Shown: in pieces, positions 8,200-20,686 of the stretch
Numbering within the stretch: the stretch's first letter is position 1
Layout: the number at the start of each line of letters is the position of its first letter
Assembly: GCF_003026495.1 (NCBI RefSeq)
Contig: NZ_PYMA01000002.1
Coordinates: 372,001-436,000 of the forward strand
From: Photobacterium sanctipauli
GTDB lineage: Bacteria > Pseudomonadota > Gammaproteobacteria > Enterobacterales > Vibrionaceae
DNA length: 64,000 bases
Reading direction: 5' to 3'
Translations under genes and position numbers: made by a program
The notes under the pieces: generated by a model
What the model saw: only the letters and a program-made list of their open reading frames with translations
What the model was told of the DNA's origin: nothing
The model's database searches: none

Positions 8200-8809
8200 G
8201 ATTATGTCTTTTCATTGTTTTTTTAGAAGGTAATTTTACTCCCTAAAAACACGGCTGCCTATATTGCCAATAGAATCATAATAGTGTAGACCTCGGGTTG
8301 TGGTTATGTGCGTATTATGGATTTAAATGATGCCAATTATCTAAATTGATAAAGGTTTGTTTTCTGTTGTTGGGATGTTGTTTGTAATTGGTTGGCGGTG
8401 TTTGATGTTTAGCAATATTTAAAGTGCTTAAAGCGAATACTGAAGGGGTGAGCGAGGGTGATTAACTTCAATGACTTACAAAGGCTATTTAATACTGTAA
8501 TGCTTATTTATTACAATATTATCACTAATGATACATGTAATTAATTTGTTGCACGCGAGATTCCCTTGATTGCAAAATATACAGCTGACAGTAATTGATG
8601 TTCAGTTGCACATTTTGTTCGTCTTTTGTGCTGATTTTTTTTGAATTATTTAATTTTTTATGTGTAAACATCTCTAAAAAAGAGTGGAATATTAAGTGTT
8701 GGACGAAATTCAACCAGGAAAATTGAATTAAAAATAAGAAAAAGATTAAAAAATGAGAGAGTTTGTCGCCTATGTGACGCTTTCATATAGGCGACAAGGA
8801 AATGAGGGG
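8200..8809. other. 610-bp AT-rich intergenic region
   Basis: Promoter side of gltS and the 3' side of the next minus-strand gene. An 11-bp inverted repeat TTGTCGCCTAT/ATAGGCGACAA (8763-8773 and 8787-8797) is the probable terminator of the gene ending at 8810. A short palindromic stretch TGTAAT/ATTACA occurs near 8495-8516. A 62-codon minus frame (8525-8713) has no ribosome-binding site or recognisable sequence and is not called. No RNA gene was recognised. Confidence 0.5.
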
Positions 8810-9145
8810 TTAATTTGAGCGTTTTTTAAGCCTAAGGGACTTTCTTAGCTCATTAATATAGGCAATTCGTTCTGGGTTGGCTGGCGCACTCTCAGATTTC
8901 AACTGCTCTTGCGCGTATGCTTCGGTTTCTGTCACACAACGACCATTCAAACGATAGTGAGTTTGCTTGGTTTCAACCGTTGCTTGCATAGAAGCTTCTT
9001 CCTGCGCCTTTGCCATTGCTTCTCTTGCAAGGCTTTGGTTCGTCGGATCGTGTACAACGTGTTTACGCTTAAAGCTTGGGCTTTGACCTTGCGATTGCTT
9101 ATCACGTTGTTTGATGAAGTTATCTAAGTGGTCACTAAAGCTCAT
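8810..9145 (-). CDS. Conserved-looking small cytoplasmic protein of unknown function
   Basis: 111 residues from ATG 9145 (MSFSDHLDNFIKQRD), preceded by AGGT 8 nt upstream; the longer frame to 9250 adds an unlikely Cys/His-rich leader. The protein is highly charged and helical (FKRKHVVHDPTNQSLAREAM, AKAQEEASMQ, INELRKSLRLKKRSN) with no signal peptide or membrane segment. I do not recognise a family. It is separated by a hairpin from gltS and lies downstream of, and in the same direction as, the GGDEF-EAL gene (stop at 9256, 110 bp upstream), so co-transcription is possible. Confidence 0.6.
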   Translation of the reverse strand: MSFSDHLDNFIKQRDKQSQGQSPSFKRKHVVHDPTNQSLAREAMAKAQEEASMQATVETKQTHYRLNGRCVTETEAYAQEQLKSESAPANPERIAYINELRKSLRLKKRSN

Positions 9146-9255
9146 AGTAGTACCTGTGGAATGCTTGCTCTGTATTAACGGTATAGCGGTATGTCTAGAA
9201 TTGCAATCTGAACAACACTCTAAATGGAAATAGATGATGCTGAAATACACATAAG

Positions 9256-12200
9256 CTAGATATTATCCGTGAGAACCTCTTCAGTATTTTCATTGAGGTA
9301 CTGTTTGTTGAAGGCTTCAATGGGCAATGGCTTACTGAAGTAGTAGCCTTGAAACTCCTCGACGCCAAGGCTGGCTAAGAAGGTTTCTTGAGACTCTGAT
9401 TCAACCCCTTCCGCGACGACATGCATGTTAAGGTTATGGGCAAGCTCAACAATAGAGCGTGTAATGGTAATGTTGTCTTTATGCCAAGGGAGATCCTTCA
9501 CAAACTCTCTGTCTACCTTGAGGATATGAATAGGGAATCGGCTTAGGTAGGCCAGTGATGAGTAGCCTGTACCGAAGTCGTCAACGGCTATTTTAATCCC
9601 CAATGATTCCAGCTTAACCAACCTGTCCAATGCGGTTTCTACGTCCGACATGAGCACTGTTTCGGTAATTTCGAATTCGAGATGCTTTGGATCGCAGCCC
9701 GTTTCGATGATGGCCTTTTGTGTTGTTTCAACCAGGCTTGAGTTGAGCAACTGGCGGGCGGAGATATTGATAGCAAAGTTAAGGTAAATGCCTTTGTCCT
9801 GCCATGTTCTCAGTTGCTCGCATGCTCGGTAGATCAAATGTTCGCCTACTTCAATAATTAGCCCTGAGCGCTCCAGCACCGGAATGACGGTCATTGGCGA
9901 TTGTATGAGGCCGTCTTCATCTTTCCAGCGCAGTAGCGCTTCAACGCCACAGATATCATGGGTAATGGAGTTGACCTTGGGCTGATAATACAGCTCATAA
10001 CGGCTACTGCCGACGGACTTTCGCAGTTCAGATTCAAGCTGTACTTGCTTGATGCTCTCCTTGCCCATTTCATGGGTGTAGAAGCAAAAGCGGTTGCGAC
10101 CTTTTCCTTTGGCCCTTGCCAAGGCAATGTCAGCAAAATTGGAGAGGTTTTCTGCTTGTGCTGTGTCATCAGGGAAAAGGCTTATCCCGATGCTAGCCGT
10201 CAGGAACAGTTCGTTACCATCAACCATCATGGGGTAGCTAAGTTGGCGAATAATCCGATTAGCAAGATTGGCAATCACGTTGGGTTCAGCATTTTGGGAG
10301 ATCAATACGGCAAATTCATCACCACCTAACCGCGCCAAAAAATCATTGGAGCGGATAACGTGAAGTAATCGCCCCGCCACTGTTTTTAGTACCTTGTCGC
10401 CGGTGTCATGGCCCAGTGAGTCATTGATCTGCTTAAATTGGTCTAAATCAAGGGACATCAAAGCCAAACTGGTCTGGTGCTTACCTTGGGTCAAGGTATC
10501 AATTTTTTGCTGCAATAGCGTCCGGTTTGGTAGCTCGGTGAGTAAGTCGTAGTGGGCAAGCTTGTGAAGCCGGCTCTCAAATAAAACACGTTCGGTAATG
10601 TCTTTGCCTGTAGAAATGTAGTGGCTGATATTACCTCTATTGTTTCGTATTGGTGCAATGGTTTTCTCTTCGTACTTAATGCTGTCATCACATTGCTGGT
10701 GCGCGATAACCCGCTGTACGGTTTTCCCACTCTTCAATTGGGATTGAACCGCCCGCATTTCATTTCTATTGGCCAATGCTTCTCTGAGAAGGGTGTTGGA
10801 GTGTGTGCCGAGAATGTCTTTAGATTTGACACGATTGACTTGCTCAAAGGATTGGTTCACATACTCTATCACCCCGCGACTATCTGTAATAAGAATGGCA
10901 TCGTCACTTTGCTCAAGGGCACGTGACATGCTTTTGAGGGTCTCCTCCCGCTTTATCCAATAGGTCACATCGCGAAGGTTGAGTAAAATCTCATGATTCG
11001 TACTGTAAGAAGTGGAGGCTGCGAGAACCTCTATGTACTTCATTGAAATATTCTTTAGCTCTATTCGTGCTTTTAATGCTTTTTGGTTGCTTTCATGAGG
11101 ATCTGCACTCAGCCTGTTAACCAAAGATTCGATCTGTTGCCGGGTATGCTGTCCTTTGATTAGCTTAAGGAGGTTCCTGCCTTTTAGATCTTGGTCTGGC
11201 AAGTTAAGGATCTGGATAGCGGCACGGTTAATCGTAATGATGGTCATGTCATTTTGGATCGTTAACAGGCCATCTGGGGCGTGCTTGAGGACGGTTTCAT
11301 ACTTTAGGGCGCTATCTCGAACCTCCTGAGTCAGTAGCTTTTGCCTGGTGAGGTTGTGGAGTAAATACCAGGACAACACAATGCAGCCAGATACCAGTGT
11401 CAAAATCAGTACACTGAGGATGATAATTTTAATCAGGCTTTGTTGGCTAAAGGTGAGGTTCATCACCGCATCGGTGAGATTAACGCGTGTGACAATCGCC
11501 CAGGGTAATTCAATCCCGCCTAAGTACGGGGAGTTAACGCTGTGCTGATTTTGTGGCGGTGAAAATAATCGAGTATAGGTATAGAGGTAGTCACCTAATC
11601 TGATTTGGTTATTACTGTTGTTTTGAAGATCGGCCCATAAAGTAGGGTGACGTTGTTTAAAGCTTAACGCTTTGTTGTTAATGCCGGCTTGGAATGGCAA
11701 AGAAGTCAGCGTCGCTTGATCCTCTGAGTTCATCAACCACTGGCCGTCATTGTCTATTAGCCAGTTTTGTGTGCTCGTCCAGTTGAATTGCTGGTGGAGT
11801 TCAGTCAGGTAGCCCAACCCTAAGTAATTGATAGTAATCACCCAACTGGACCCATTAACGTCAATACGCTGGCTGAATCGGATTGTTGGCTTATGGGGTA
11901 CTTCGACTTCGCCATTTTCGATGTTGAGATTAAAGTGCGATGTGGTGATCTGCCCGGCCGTTTGCTTGAATGCTTTTTTGAAATAGGCTCTCTGGCTTTT
12001 ATCTTGCAGCAAACTGTCATCAACAACCGTAACGATGCCATTGAGGTTGTTCACTCGTATGGCCTCATCGCCACTTTCATCGATTAGCCGGATTTGATCA
12101 TAATATTGCCGGTTGGCAGAAAGAGCAGAGAATTGTTCAATGAGCCACGCTTTTTGCGCTTGAAGCGTGAGCCCGGAGAGGGCAATGGTTTGGGTGATAT

Positions 12201-12405
12201 CAGCTAAGTAATCTAAATCGTTGATCACGGGATTAAAGTGAAGGCGGGTGATATTTAGCAGCGATTGGTGAAGATTAGCCTCTCGCGACTGGAGCTGGCG
12301 CTTTATCTGCTTCGTGTCTTCATTGTAAATATAGAATGTCGTTGTCGCTGCTATCAAAAGCAGCGGAAGCAATAATGCAAAAAAACGGAATACCGCTGCT
12401 CTCAT
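9256..12405 (-). CDS. Membrane-bound GGDEF-EAL cyclic-di-GMP enzyme with periplasmic sensor and PAS domains
   Basis: 1049 residues from ATG 12405 (MRAAVFRFF); an upstream ATG at 12459 would add 18 residues. Order: membrane helix (about 5-27), periplasmic Cache-like sensor (about 28-320), second helix (IIILSVLILTLVSG), two PAS domains (PDGLLTIQNDMTIITINRAA and DDAILITDSRGVIEYVNQSF), GGDEF, EAL. The cyclase site is intact (RLGGDEFAVL) and an RxxD inhibitory site (RSND) precedes it by five residues. The phosphodiesterase site also looks intact (EALLRW, NISARQ, VDDFGTGYSS, KVDREF, AEGVES). Net direction of c-di-GMP turnover cannot be predicted. It stands alone. Confidence 0.93.
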   Translation of the reverse strand: MRAAVFRFFALLLPLLLIAATTTFYIYNEDTKQIKRQLQSREANLHQSLLNITRLHFNPVINDLDYLADITQTIALSGLTLQAQKAWLIEQFSALSANRQYYDQIRLIDESGDEAIRVNNLNGIVTVVDDSLLQDKSQRAYFKKAFKQTAGQITTSHFNLNIENGEVEVPHKPTIRFSQRIDVNGSSWVITINYLGLGYLTELHQQFNWTSTQNWLIDNDGQWLMNSEDQATLTSLPFQAGINNKALSFKQRHPTLWADLQNNSNNQIRLGDYLYTYTRLFSPPQNQHSVNSPYLGGIELPWAIVTRVNLTDAVMNLTFSQQSLIKIIILSVLILTLVSGCIVLSWYLLHNLTRQKLLTQEVRDSALKYETVLKHAPDGLLTIQNDMTIITINRAAIQILNLPDQDLKGRNLLKLIKGQHTRQQIESLVNRLSADPHESNQKALKARIELKNISMKYIEVLAASTSYSTNHEILLNLRDVTYWIKREETLKSMSRALEQSDDAILITDSRGVIEYVNQSFEQVNRVKSKDILGTHSNTLLREALANRNEMRAVQSQLKSGKTVQRVIAHQQCDDSIKYEEKTIAPIRNNRGNISHYISTGKDITERVLFESRLHKLAHYDLLTELPNRTLLQQKIDTLTQGKHQTSLALMSLDLDQFKQINDSLGHDTGDKVLKTVAGRLLHVIRSNDFLARLGGDEFAVLISQNAEPNVIANLANRIIRQLSYPMMVDGNELFLTASIGISLFPDDTAQAENLSNFADIALARAKGKGRNRFCFYTHEMGKESIKQVQLESELRKSVGSSRYELYYQPKVNSITHDICGVEALLRWKDEDGLIQSPMTVIPVLERSGLIIEVGEHLIYRACEQLRTWQDKGIYLNFAINISARQLLNSSLVETTQKAIIETGCDPKHLEFEITETVLMSDVETALDRLVKLESLGIKIAVDDFGTGYSSLAYLSRFPIHILKVDREFVKDLPWHKDNITITRSIVELAHNLNMHVVAEGVESESQETFLASLGVEEFQGYYFSKPLPIEAFNKQYLNENTEEVLTDNI

Positions 12406-12529
12406 ACTCAATCCATGTGACTCTGTCTCCCCAAGGGTAAGTATAGTTATGCAATACAATTAATTGCATATATTTTTTACTACCTTAGTGGTATTTGTGA
12501 AATGGGGGATTTCGGGACGCTAGAATTGG

Positions 12530-12566
12530 AATCGCCGCAATAGAATTTTGCACTATTGCGGCGATT
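12530..12566. terminator. Hairpin terminator between the APC permease and GGDEF-EAL genes
   Basis: A 14-bp perfect stem AATCGCCGCAATAG/CTATTGCGGCGATT with a 9-nt loop, 27 bp downstream of the permease stop at 12593. Confidence 0.7.
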
Positions 12567-12592
12567 CATTTATTGGGTTGTAGGAGAAGGGT

Positions 12593-15384
<2,792 letters not shown>

Positions 15385-15676
15385 TTAACGGTGTCTGCCC
15401 TCCAGTCTTTACGATAGGTACTCGGCTATAGAGTGCAGATAATTCAATAAAATAACATACCTATTTTATGATGTTTTAGTAAAATTATCGAGAGCGTAGT
15501 TCAAAATAGTAGCTTAATTAAATTAATGAATATTAAGTCTCTATTTCATATTCACCCCTAATGGTTGGTTGTATATCAAGTGAGCTCATATTGAAATGAC
15601 TAACATCTCGCCAGTTATATTCCTTTCATTAAAATATGCAATGTCTTTCTCTAGAAGCATTGTAAATATGAATTTA

Positions 15677-15692
15677 GGTAAATCGTTTACAC
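15677..15692. promoter_or_regulatory. Distal GalR/LacI-type operator of the gal region
   Basis: GGTAAATCGTTTACAC matches the galE-proximal operator at 13 of 16 positions and contains an odd-centred dyad GTAAA-TCG-TTTAC. It lies 338 bp upstream of the EbgR-like start. Confidence 0.55.
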
Positions 15693-15871
15693 TGGTCGAC
15701 TTTCTATTTGGTTAATTATTAGTCCTGATAAGTGTTTAATCTGTAACTTCAGAGTTTATTATGATAATAATCAATTGCTTGTGTGTTTTTCCTGCTTGCT
15801 TTTACACTCTCGAATACATGGATTTTGATAATTGGGTCACAAATTTTTCACGCGGTGTTATTATGAAAAAT

Positions 15872-15887
15872 GTGAAAACGTTTACAC
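15872..15887. promoter_or_regulatory. galE-proximal GalR/LacI-type operator
   Basis: GTGAAAACGTTTACAC is an almost perfect dyad around a central CG and fits the GalR-family consensus GTGNAANCGNTTNCAC. It lies 140 bp upstream of the galE ATG and 3 bp before a CRP-like site. Confidence 0.8.
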
Positions 15888-15890
15888 TTG

Positions 15891-15906
15891 TGTGCGTTCG
15901 ATCACG
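15891..15906 (+). promoter_or_regulatory. CRP-like site upstream of galE
   Basis: TGTGCGTTCGATCACG matches the CRP core TGTGA-N6-TCACA at 8 of 10 positions. It begins 3 bp after the operator and is 121 bp before galE. The core differs by one base from the site at 38969-38984. Confidence 0.6.
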
Positions 15907-16027
15907 GAAATTCATCCGGATCCATTGTTAAACTCACTGCCAGTTAGAGAATCGCCATCAGGCTACTGTTTAGTTCAAATGAATAGACGGATGCTGGGTT
16001 TGTTGGCCGAGCATTCAGGAGAAAGAC

Positions 16028-17038
16028 ATGAAAGTATTAGTGACAGGCGGTATGGGGTATATCGGTAGCCATACCTGCGTGCAAATGATTGAAGCCGGTC
16101 TTGAGCCAGTCATCCTAGATAACCTGTGTAACAGTAAAGAAGCGGTATTAGAGCGTATCAACCAATTGACGGGCAAAACGCCCGTGTTTTACCAAGGTGA
16201 TATTCGCGACCGCGAAATCCTAGATCAGATTTTCAGCGAGCAGAGCATTGATTCTGTAATCCACTTTGCTGGTCTTAAAGCGGTGGGCGAGTCGGTAGAG
16301 AAGCCACTTGAATACTACGACAACAACGTCCACGGCACCTTGATGTTGGTTGATGCGATGAAGAGCGCAGGTGTTAACAGCCTTGTATTTAGTTCTTCTG
16401 CTACTGTTTATGGCGATCCTGCAGAAGTGCCAATTAACGAAAACACCCCAACGGGTAACGTGACTAACCCTTACGGCCGTAGTAAGTACATGGTTGAAGA
16501 ATGCCTGCGTGATATCCAATACGCAGCGCCGGAAATGAGCATCACATTGCTTCGCTACTTCAACCCAGTAGGCGCACACCCATCAGGCACCATGGGTGAA
16601 GACCCGCAAGGCATTCCAAACAACCTAATGCCGTTCATTGCTCAGGTAGCGGTAGGCCGCCGTGAATTCCTATCCGTATTTGGCAATGACTACCCAACCC
16701 CTGACGGTACCGGTGTGCGCGATTACATCCACGTAATGGATCTGGCTGATGGCCATATCGCAGCACTGAACGCGGTAGGTAAGAAAGATGGTCTGCACAT
16801 CTTCAACCTAGGCACAGGTAAAGGTAGCAGTGTATTGGAAATGGTTGATGCATTCAGCGATGCATGTGGTCATGACATTGCTTACAAGCTTTGCCCTCGT
16901 CGCCCTGGTGACATTGCAGAGTGCTGGGCTGACACATCAAAAGCAACCAAAGAACTGAACTGGGAAGCCAAGTTTGATGTGAAGGCGATGGCCGCTGACA
17001 CGTGGCGTTGGCAGTCTGCTAACCCGAAAGGTTACTAA
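16028..17038 (+). CDS. galE: UDP-glucose 4-epimerase GalE
   Basis: 336 residues, the usual length. The Rossmann NAD-binding loop GGMGYIGSH is at residues 8-16, and the catalytic Tyr and Lys are in PYGRSKYMVEE; the SSSATVYGDP strand carries the active-site Ser/Thr. GalE interconverts UDP-galactose and UDP-glucose in the cytoplasm, closing the Leloir cycle. The start has AGGAG 7 bp upstream. It is first in galE-galT-galK-galM, with 101 bp to galT that contain a hairpin. Expression is probably controlled by the operator/CRP pair upstream. Confidence 0.98.
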   Translation: MKVLVTGGMGYIGSHTCVQMIEAGLEPVILDNLCNSKEAVLERINQLTGKTPVFYQGDIRDREILDQIFSEQSIDSVIHFAGLKAVGESVEKPLEYYDNNVHGTLMLVDAMKSAGVNSLVFSSSATVYGDPAEVPINENTPTGNVTNPYGRSKYMVEECLRDIQYAAPEMSITLLRYFNPVGAHPSGTMGEDPQGIPNNLMPFIAQVAVGRREFLSVFGNDYPTPDGTGVRDYIHVMDLADGHIAALNAVGKKDGLHIFNLGTGKGSSVLEMVDAFSDACGHDIAYKLCPRRPGDIAECWADTSKATKELNWEAKFDVKAMAADTWRWQSANPKGY

Positions 17039-17048
17039 CACAAATTTT

Positions 17049-17090
17049 AAACTGGGAAAGTTAGGCTCACCCCGCTTACTTTCCCGGTTT
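17049..17090 (+). other. Hairpin in the galE-galT spacer
   Basis: A 13-bp stem AAACTGGGAAAGT/ACTTTCCCGGTTT (one G.T wobble) with a 16-nt loop lies 10 bp after the galE stop. It has no T-run, so it more probably protects or punctuates the transcript than terminates it. Confidence 0.55.
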
Positions 17091-17139
17091 AACCCCAAAC
17101 AATAGTGCTCTAACTAGAGCGAGATAAATCGAGAGCTTT

Positions 17140-18195
17140 ATGTCTGATAACACATTCAACCCGATTGACCACCCGCATCGTCGTTATAACCCGCTAACAG
17201 GCCAGTACATTCTTGTGTCTCCTCACCGTGCCAAGCGTCCTTGGCAAGGTGCTGATGAAACACCTGAAGTGGCTGATGATACTCAGTACGATAGCGGTTG
17301 TTTCCTTTGTCCGACTAACACCCGTGTGTCTGGTGATGCAAACCCGGATTATAAAGGTACTTACGTATTCAATAACGACCATGCGGCACTGACGGTTGAT
17401 ACCCCAGACGCACCTGAATCTGACAACCCGTTGTTCCGTTGTGAAAGTGCACGTGGCCTAAGCCGAGTGATCTGTTTCTCGCCAGATCACAGCAAAACGC
17501 TACCAGAGCTTCCGCTACCTGCTATCCGTGGTGTGATTGATACTTGGAACGAGCAAATCGAAGAGCTGGGCCAGGATTACGTTTGGGTTCAGGCGTTCGA
17601 GAACAAAGGCTCGACCATGGGTTGTTCACAGCCTCACCCACACGGTCAGATTTGGGCGAATAGCTTCCTGCCAAACGAAATTTCTCGTAAGGATGAAAAC
17701 CTACGTAAGTACTACCAAGAGAACGGTACCAACTTGCTGGTTGATTACGCGAAAGCGGAAATGGAAGACGGCTCTCGCACCGTGGTTGAAACGGAGCACT
17801 GGATTGCTGTTGTTCCTTACTGGGCTGCATGGCCATTTGAGACCATGCTAATGCCAAAAACGCATATCCGCCGCATGAACGATTTGACGGATGAGCAGCG
17901 TGACGATCTTGCACTGGCAATCAAAAAACTAACGAGCCGTTACGACAACCTATTCAAGTGTTCTTTCCCATACTCAATGGGTTGGCACTATGCGCCATTC
18001 TTCAAAGAAGGCGACACTTCGACTGACCACTGGCAGTTACACGCATTGTTCTACCCGCCACTACTTCGCTCTGCGACAGTACGTAAGTTTATGGTGGGCT
18101 ACGAAATGTTGGCGGAAAGCCAGCGTGACCTGACTGCAGAGCAGGCAGCAGACAAACTACGCGCACTAAGCGATATCCACTTCCGTGAACAATAA
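17140..18195 (+). CDS. galT: Galactose-1-phosphate uridylyltransferase GalT
   Basis: 351 residues. The active-site H-P-H triad is His166-Pro167-His168 in [10 protein letters not shown], equivalent to E. coli His164/His166; the second His carries the uridylyl intermediate. The metal-site cysteines are in CFLCP and later histidines are in THIRR and [10 protein letters not shown]. The enzyme exchanges UMP between UDP-glucose and galactose-1-phosphate. It is second in the gal operon, with 24 bp to galK, and the spacing and strong start favour co-translation from one mRNA. Confidence 0.98.
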   Translation: MSDNTFNPIDHPHRRYNPLTGQYILVSPHRAKRPWQGADETPEVADDTQYDSGCFLCPTNTRVSGDANPDYKGTYVFNNDHAALTVDTPDAPESDNPLFRCESARGLSRVICFSPDHSKTLPELPLPAIRGVIDTWNEQIEELGQDYVWVQAFENKGSTMGCSQPHPHGQIWANSFLPNEISRKDENLRKYYQENGTNLLVDYAKAEMEDGSRTVVETEHWIAVVPYWAAWPFETMLMPKTHIRRMNDLTDEQRDDLALAIKKLTSRYDNLFKCSFPYSMGWHYAPFFKEGDTSTDHWQLHALFYPPLLRSATVRKFMVGYEMLAESQRDLTAEQAADKLRALSDIHFREQ

Positions 18196-18219
18196 GCAGT
18201 AATTAGTAGGAATAGAATA

Positions 18220-19395
18220 ATGACTAACCCTAAATCACAAGCACTGATCGATGCAGTAAACACATCATTTGAATCTGTACTTGGCTACAAAGCAACACAC
18301 ATCGTTCAAGCGCCAGGCCGCGTAAACCTTATCGGTGAGCACACTGACTACAATGACGGTTTTGTGCTTCCATGTGCGATTGACTACCAAACAATCGTTG
18401 CTGCTGCACGCCGTGATGACAACATCGTTCGTGTTGTTTCTGTTGATTACGCTAACGAAACAAAAGAATTTGACCTAACTGAAGAAATCACTTTCGACAA
18501 TGACTGCATGTGGATCAACTACATCAAGGGTGTTGTGAAGTGCCTACGCGGTCGTGGTTACGAGTTCGGTGGTGCTGATATCTCAGTGAGCGGTAACGTA
18601 CCTCAAGGTGCTGGCCTAAGTTCATCGGCTGCGCTTGAAGTGGTTATTGGCCAGACATTCAAGACACTGTACAACCTGTCTATTTCTCAGCAGGAAATCG
18701 CGCTAAACGGCCAGCAAGCTGAAAACGAATTTGTCGGCTGTAACTGTGGCATCATGGATCAGCTAATCTCGGCTGAAGGTGAAGAAAACCACGCACTGCT
18801 TATCGACTGTCGCTCACTGGAAACCAAAGCGGTTTCAATGCCTGAAGACATGGCAGTTGTGATCATCAACTCGAACAAGAAACGCGGTCTAGTAGACAGT
18901 GAGTACAACACTCGCCGCGAGCAGTGTGAAGAAGCGGCACGTATCTTCGGTGTTAAGGCACTGCGTGATGTGACCATTGAGCAATTCAACGATCGCGTTG
19001 CTGAGCTTGACGAAATGGTTGCGAAGCGTGCACGTCACGTAATCACTGAAAACGATCGTACTGAAGAAGCAGCGGTTGCCCTAAGCAATGGTGACATGAA
19101 GCGCATGGGCGAGCTGATGGCAGAATCTCACGCATCTATGCGTGACGACTTCGAAATCACGGTACGCGAGATCGACTTCATTGTTGAAACAGTGAAAGAA
19201 GTGATTGGCGATCAGGGCGGCGTTCGCATGACTGGCGGTGGCTTTGGCGGCTGTGTTGTTTCTATCGTACCACCTGCACTTGTTGATGACGTGAAAGCGG
19301 TAATCGCAGCGAAGTACGAAGCAGAGACGGGTCTGAAAGAGACCATCTACGTATGTAAAGCAATGCCAGGTGCTGGCGAGCTAGTGTTGGCGTAA
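18220..19395 (+). CDS. galK: Galactokinase GalK
   Basis: 391 residues, slightly longer than the 382 of E. coli. The N-terminal galactokinase signature [20 protein letters not shown], the GHMP ATP-binding loop [14 protein letters not shown] and the C-terminal glycine-rich motif [12 protein letters not shown] are all present, and [13 protein letters not shown] includes the catalytic Asp. GalK phosphorylates alpha-D-galactose at C1. GGAAT lies 6 bp before the ATG. It is third in the operon, 24 bp after galT and before galM. Confidence 0.98.
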   Translation: MTNPKSQALIDAVNTSFESVLGYKATHIVQAPGRVNLIGEHTDYNDGFVLPCAIDYQTIVAAARRDDNIVRVVSVDYANETKEFDLTEEITFDNDCMWINYIKGVVKCLRGRGYEFGGADISVSGNVPQGAGLSSSAALEVVIGQTFKTLYNLSISQQEIALNGQQAENEFVGCNCGIMDQLISAEGEENHALLIDCRSLETKAVSMPEDMAVVIINSNKKRGLVDSEYNTRREQCEEAARIFGVKALRDVTIEQFNDRVAELDEMVAKRARHVITENDRTEEAAVALSNGDMKRMGELMAESHASMRDDFEITVREIDFIVETVKEVIGDQGGVRMTGGGFGGCVVSIVPPALVDDVKAVIAAKYEAETGLKETIYVCKAMPGAGELVLA

Positions 19396-19419
19396 TAGCC
19401 TGTTATAAGGAATGATTCG

Positions 19420-20487
19420 ATGACGTTGCCTACACATATTGCTTCGTTGTACGAAACCATGACGCAAGAGGCGGCCTATGATGGTCGCCCGGCAAAGCTG
19501 TTTACCTTGCGTAATGCATCAGGTATGACAGCAACTTTCATGGATATCGGTGCAACTTGGCTGAGCTGTACACTGCCGGTAGACAATACCGATCGCGAAG
19601 TATTGCTAAGCTACGCAACCATGCCACAGCATCTGATGCAAACCGCCTACTTTGGCGCGACCGTTGGCCGCTATGCCAACCGTATTGCCAATGGCCGTTT
19701 TGTTATCGACGGTGGCGAGCACAAGGTTGAAGCCAACCAAGGCGAACACACCTTGCATGGCGGGCCAGACGGCTTTGACAAGCGTCGCTGGACGGTACAA
19801 GAGCAAACTGACACGGTTATCGTGTTTGGTTTAGTGTCTGCTGATGGCGACCAAGGTTTTCCTGGTGAGCTAAAAGCGACAGTTCGTTTCGAGCTAACTG
19901 ACGCGAATGCACTGGATATTCAGTATGTTGCCGAGTGCGATAAAGCGTGTCCGGTGAATTTCACCAACCATGCTTACTTCAACTTGATGGGTGACACCAC
20001 AGGTGAAGATTGCCTTGCGCATCGCCTAAGCATTAGCGCTGATCAGTTTGTTCCGACGGATGCCAACGGTATCCCGACGGGCGAGTTGAAGTCGGTTGAA
20101 GGGACAGGCTTCGATTTCCGCGAAATCAAAACCCTAAAGCAAGATTTCTTAACTGATGAAGAGCAGAAGTTGGCGTTAGGTTATGACCATGCCTTCTTGC
20201 TAAACACCTCGGTGACTGATGGTAAAGCCGTGGCAGTACGTGCGGTATCACCTGATAACCGTGTTGAGCTTGAAGTGAAAACAACCAAGCCAGCGGTACA
20301 GCTATACACGGGTAACTACCTGGCAGGCGAGCCAGCTCGTCACGGTGAGCAAGTGAAACACCAAGGTTTTTGTTTGGAAACAGAGTTTCTGCCTGATGCT
20401 CCAAATCACCCAGAGTGGCCGGGTGACAGCATCCTGAAACCGGGTGAGCAGTACCAGCACCAAACGATTTATCAGTTTACCTTTTAA
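19420..20487 (+). CDS. galM: Aldose 1-epimerase GalM (galactose mutarotase)
   Basis: 355 residues, a cytoplasmic beta-sandwich with no signal peptide. Family landmarks are GATVGRYANRIANGRF, the catalytic-His region VNFTNHAYFNLMGD, the acid residue within FCLETEFLPDAPNHP, and PAVQLYTGNYLAG. GalM converts beta-D-galactose released by LacZ to the alpha anomer used by GalK. It is last in galETKM, 24 bp after galK, and is followed by a strong intrinsic terminator. Confidence 0.97.
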   Translation: MTLPTHIASLYETMTQEAAYDGRPAKLFTLRNASGMTATFMDIGATWLSCTLPVDNTDREVLLSYATMPQHLMQTAYFGATVGRYANRIANGRFVIDGGEHKVEANQGEHTLHGGPDGFDKRRWTVQEQTDTVIVFGLVSADGDQGFPGELKATVRFELTDANALDIQYVAECDKACPVNFTNHAYFNLMGDTTGEDCLAHRLSISADQFVPTDANGIPTGELKSVEGTGFDFREIKTLKQDFLTDEEQKLALGYDHAFLLNTSVTDGKAVAVRAVSPDNRVELEVKTTKPAVQLYTGNYLAGEPARHGEQVKHQGFCLETEFLPDAPNHPEWPGDSILKPGEQYQHQTIYQFTF

Positions 20488-20515
20488 CTGATTCTAAGTG
20501 ATTAATATTCAAGAG

Positions 20516-20546
20516 GCCTGTTAGCGAATGCTAACAGGCTTTTTTT
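20516..20546 (+). terminator. Intrinsic terminator of galETKM
   Basis: A 10-bp perfect stem GCCTGTTAGC/GCTAACAGGC with a GAAT loop and T7 tail, 28 bp after galM. Confidence 0.95.
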
Positions 20547-20686
20547 ATGGAATTAATAACAGTTATTCATCACTTTGTTTAACAATACACTGACAATTGC
20601 ATTTTTATGCTTCTTAAAATGTTGGCTATTCATACACCGTTTTATACCCAAATTACTGGGTGTACTGATACCGACAGAGTGACACA

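Noticed and set aside
8525..8713. 62-codon minus-strand frame in the AT-rich gap beyond gltS
   Set aside because: No ribosome-binding site, repetitive low-complexity composition and no recognisable motif; chance frames are common in AT-rich DNA.
9958..10329. 123-codon frame antisense to the GGDEF-EAL gene
   Set aside because: It lies wholly inside a gene with intact catalytic motifs and has no start context; antisense shadow.
15826..15841. Second CRP-like match (TGATAATTGGGTCACA) in the gal control region
   Set aside because: Only the right half fits; the left half matches 3 of 5, and a better site exists at 15891-15906.
15832..16068. 78-codon plus-strand frame running into galE
   Set aside because: It overlaps galE in another frame and covers the operator and CRP site; galE has the good Shine-Dalgarno.
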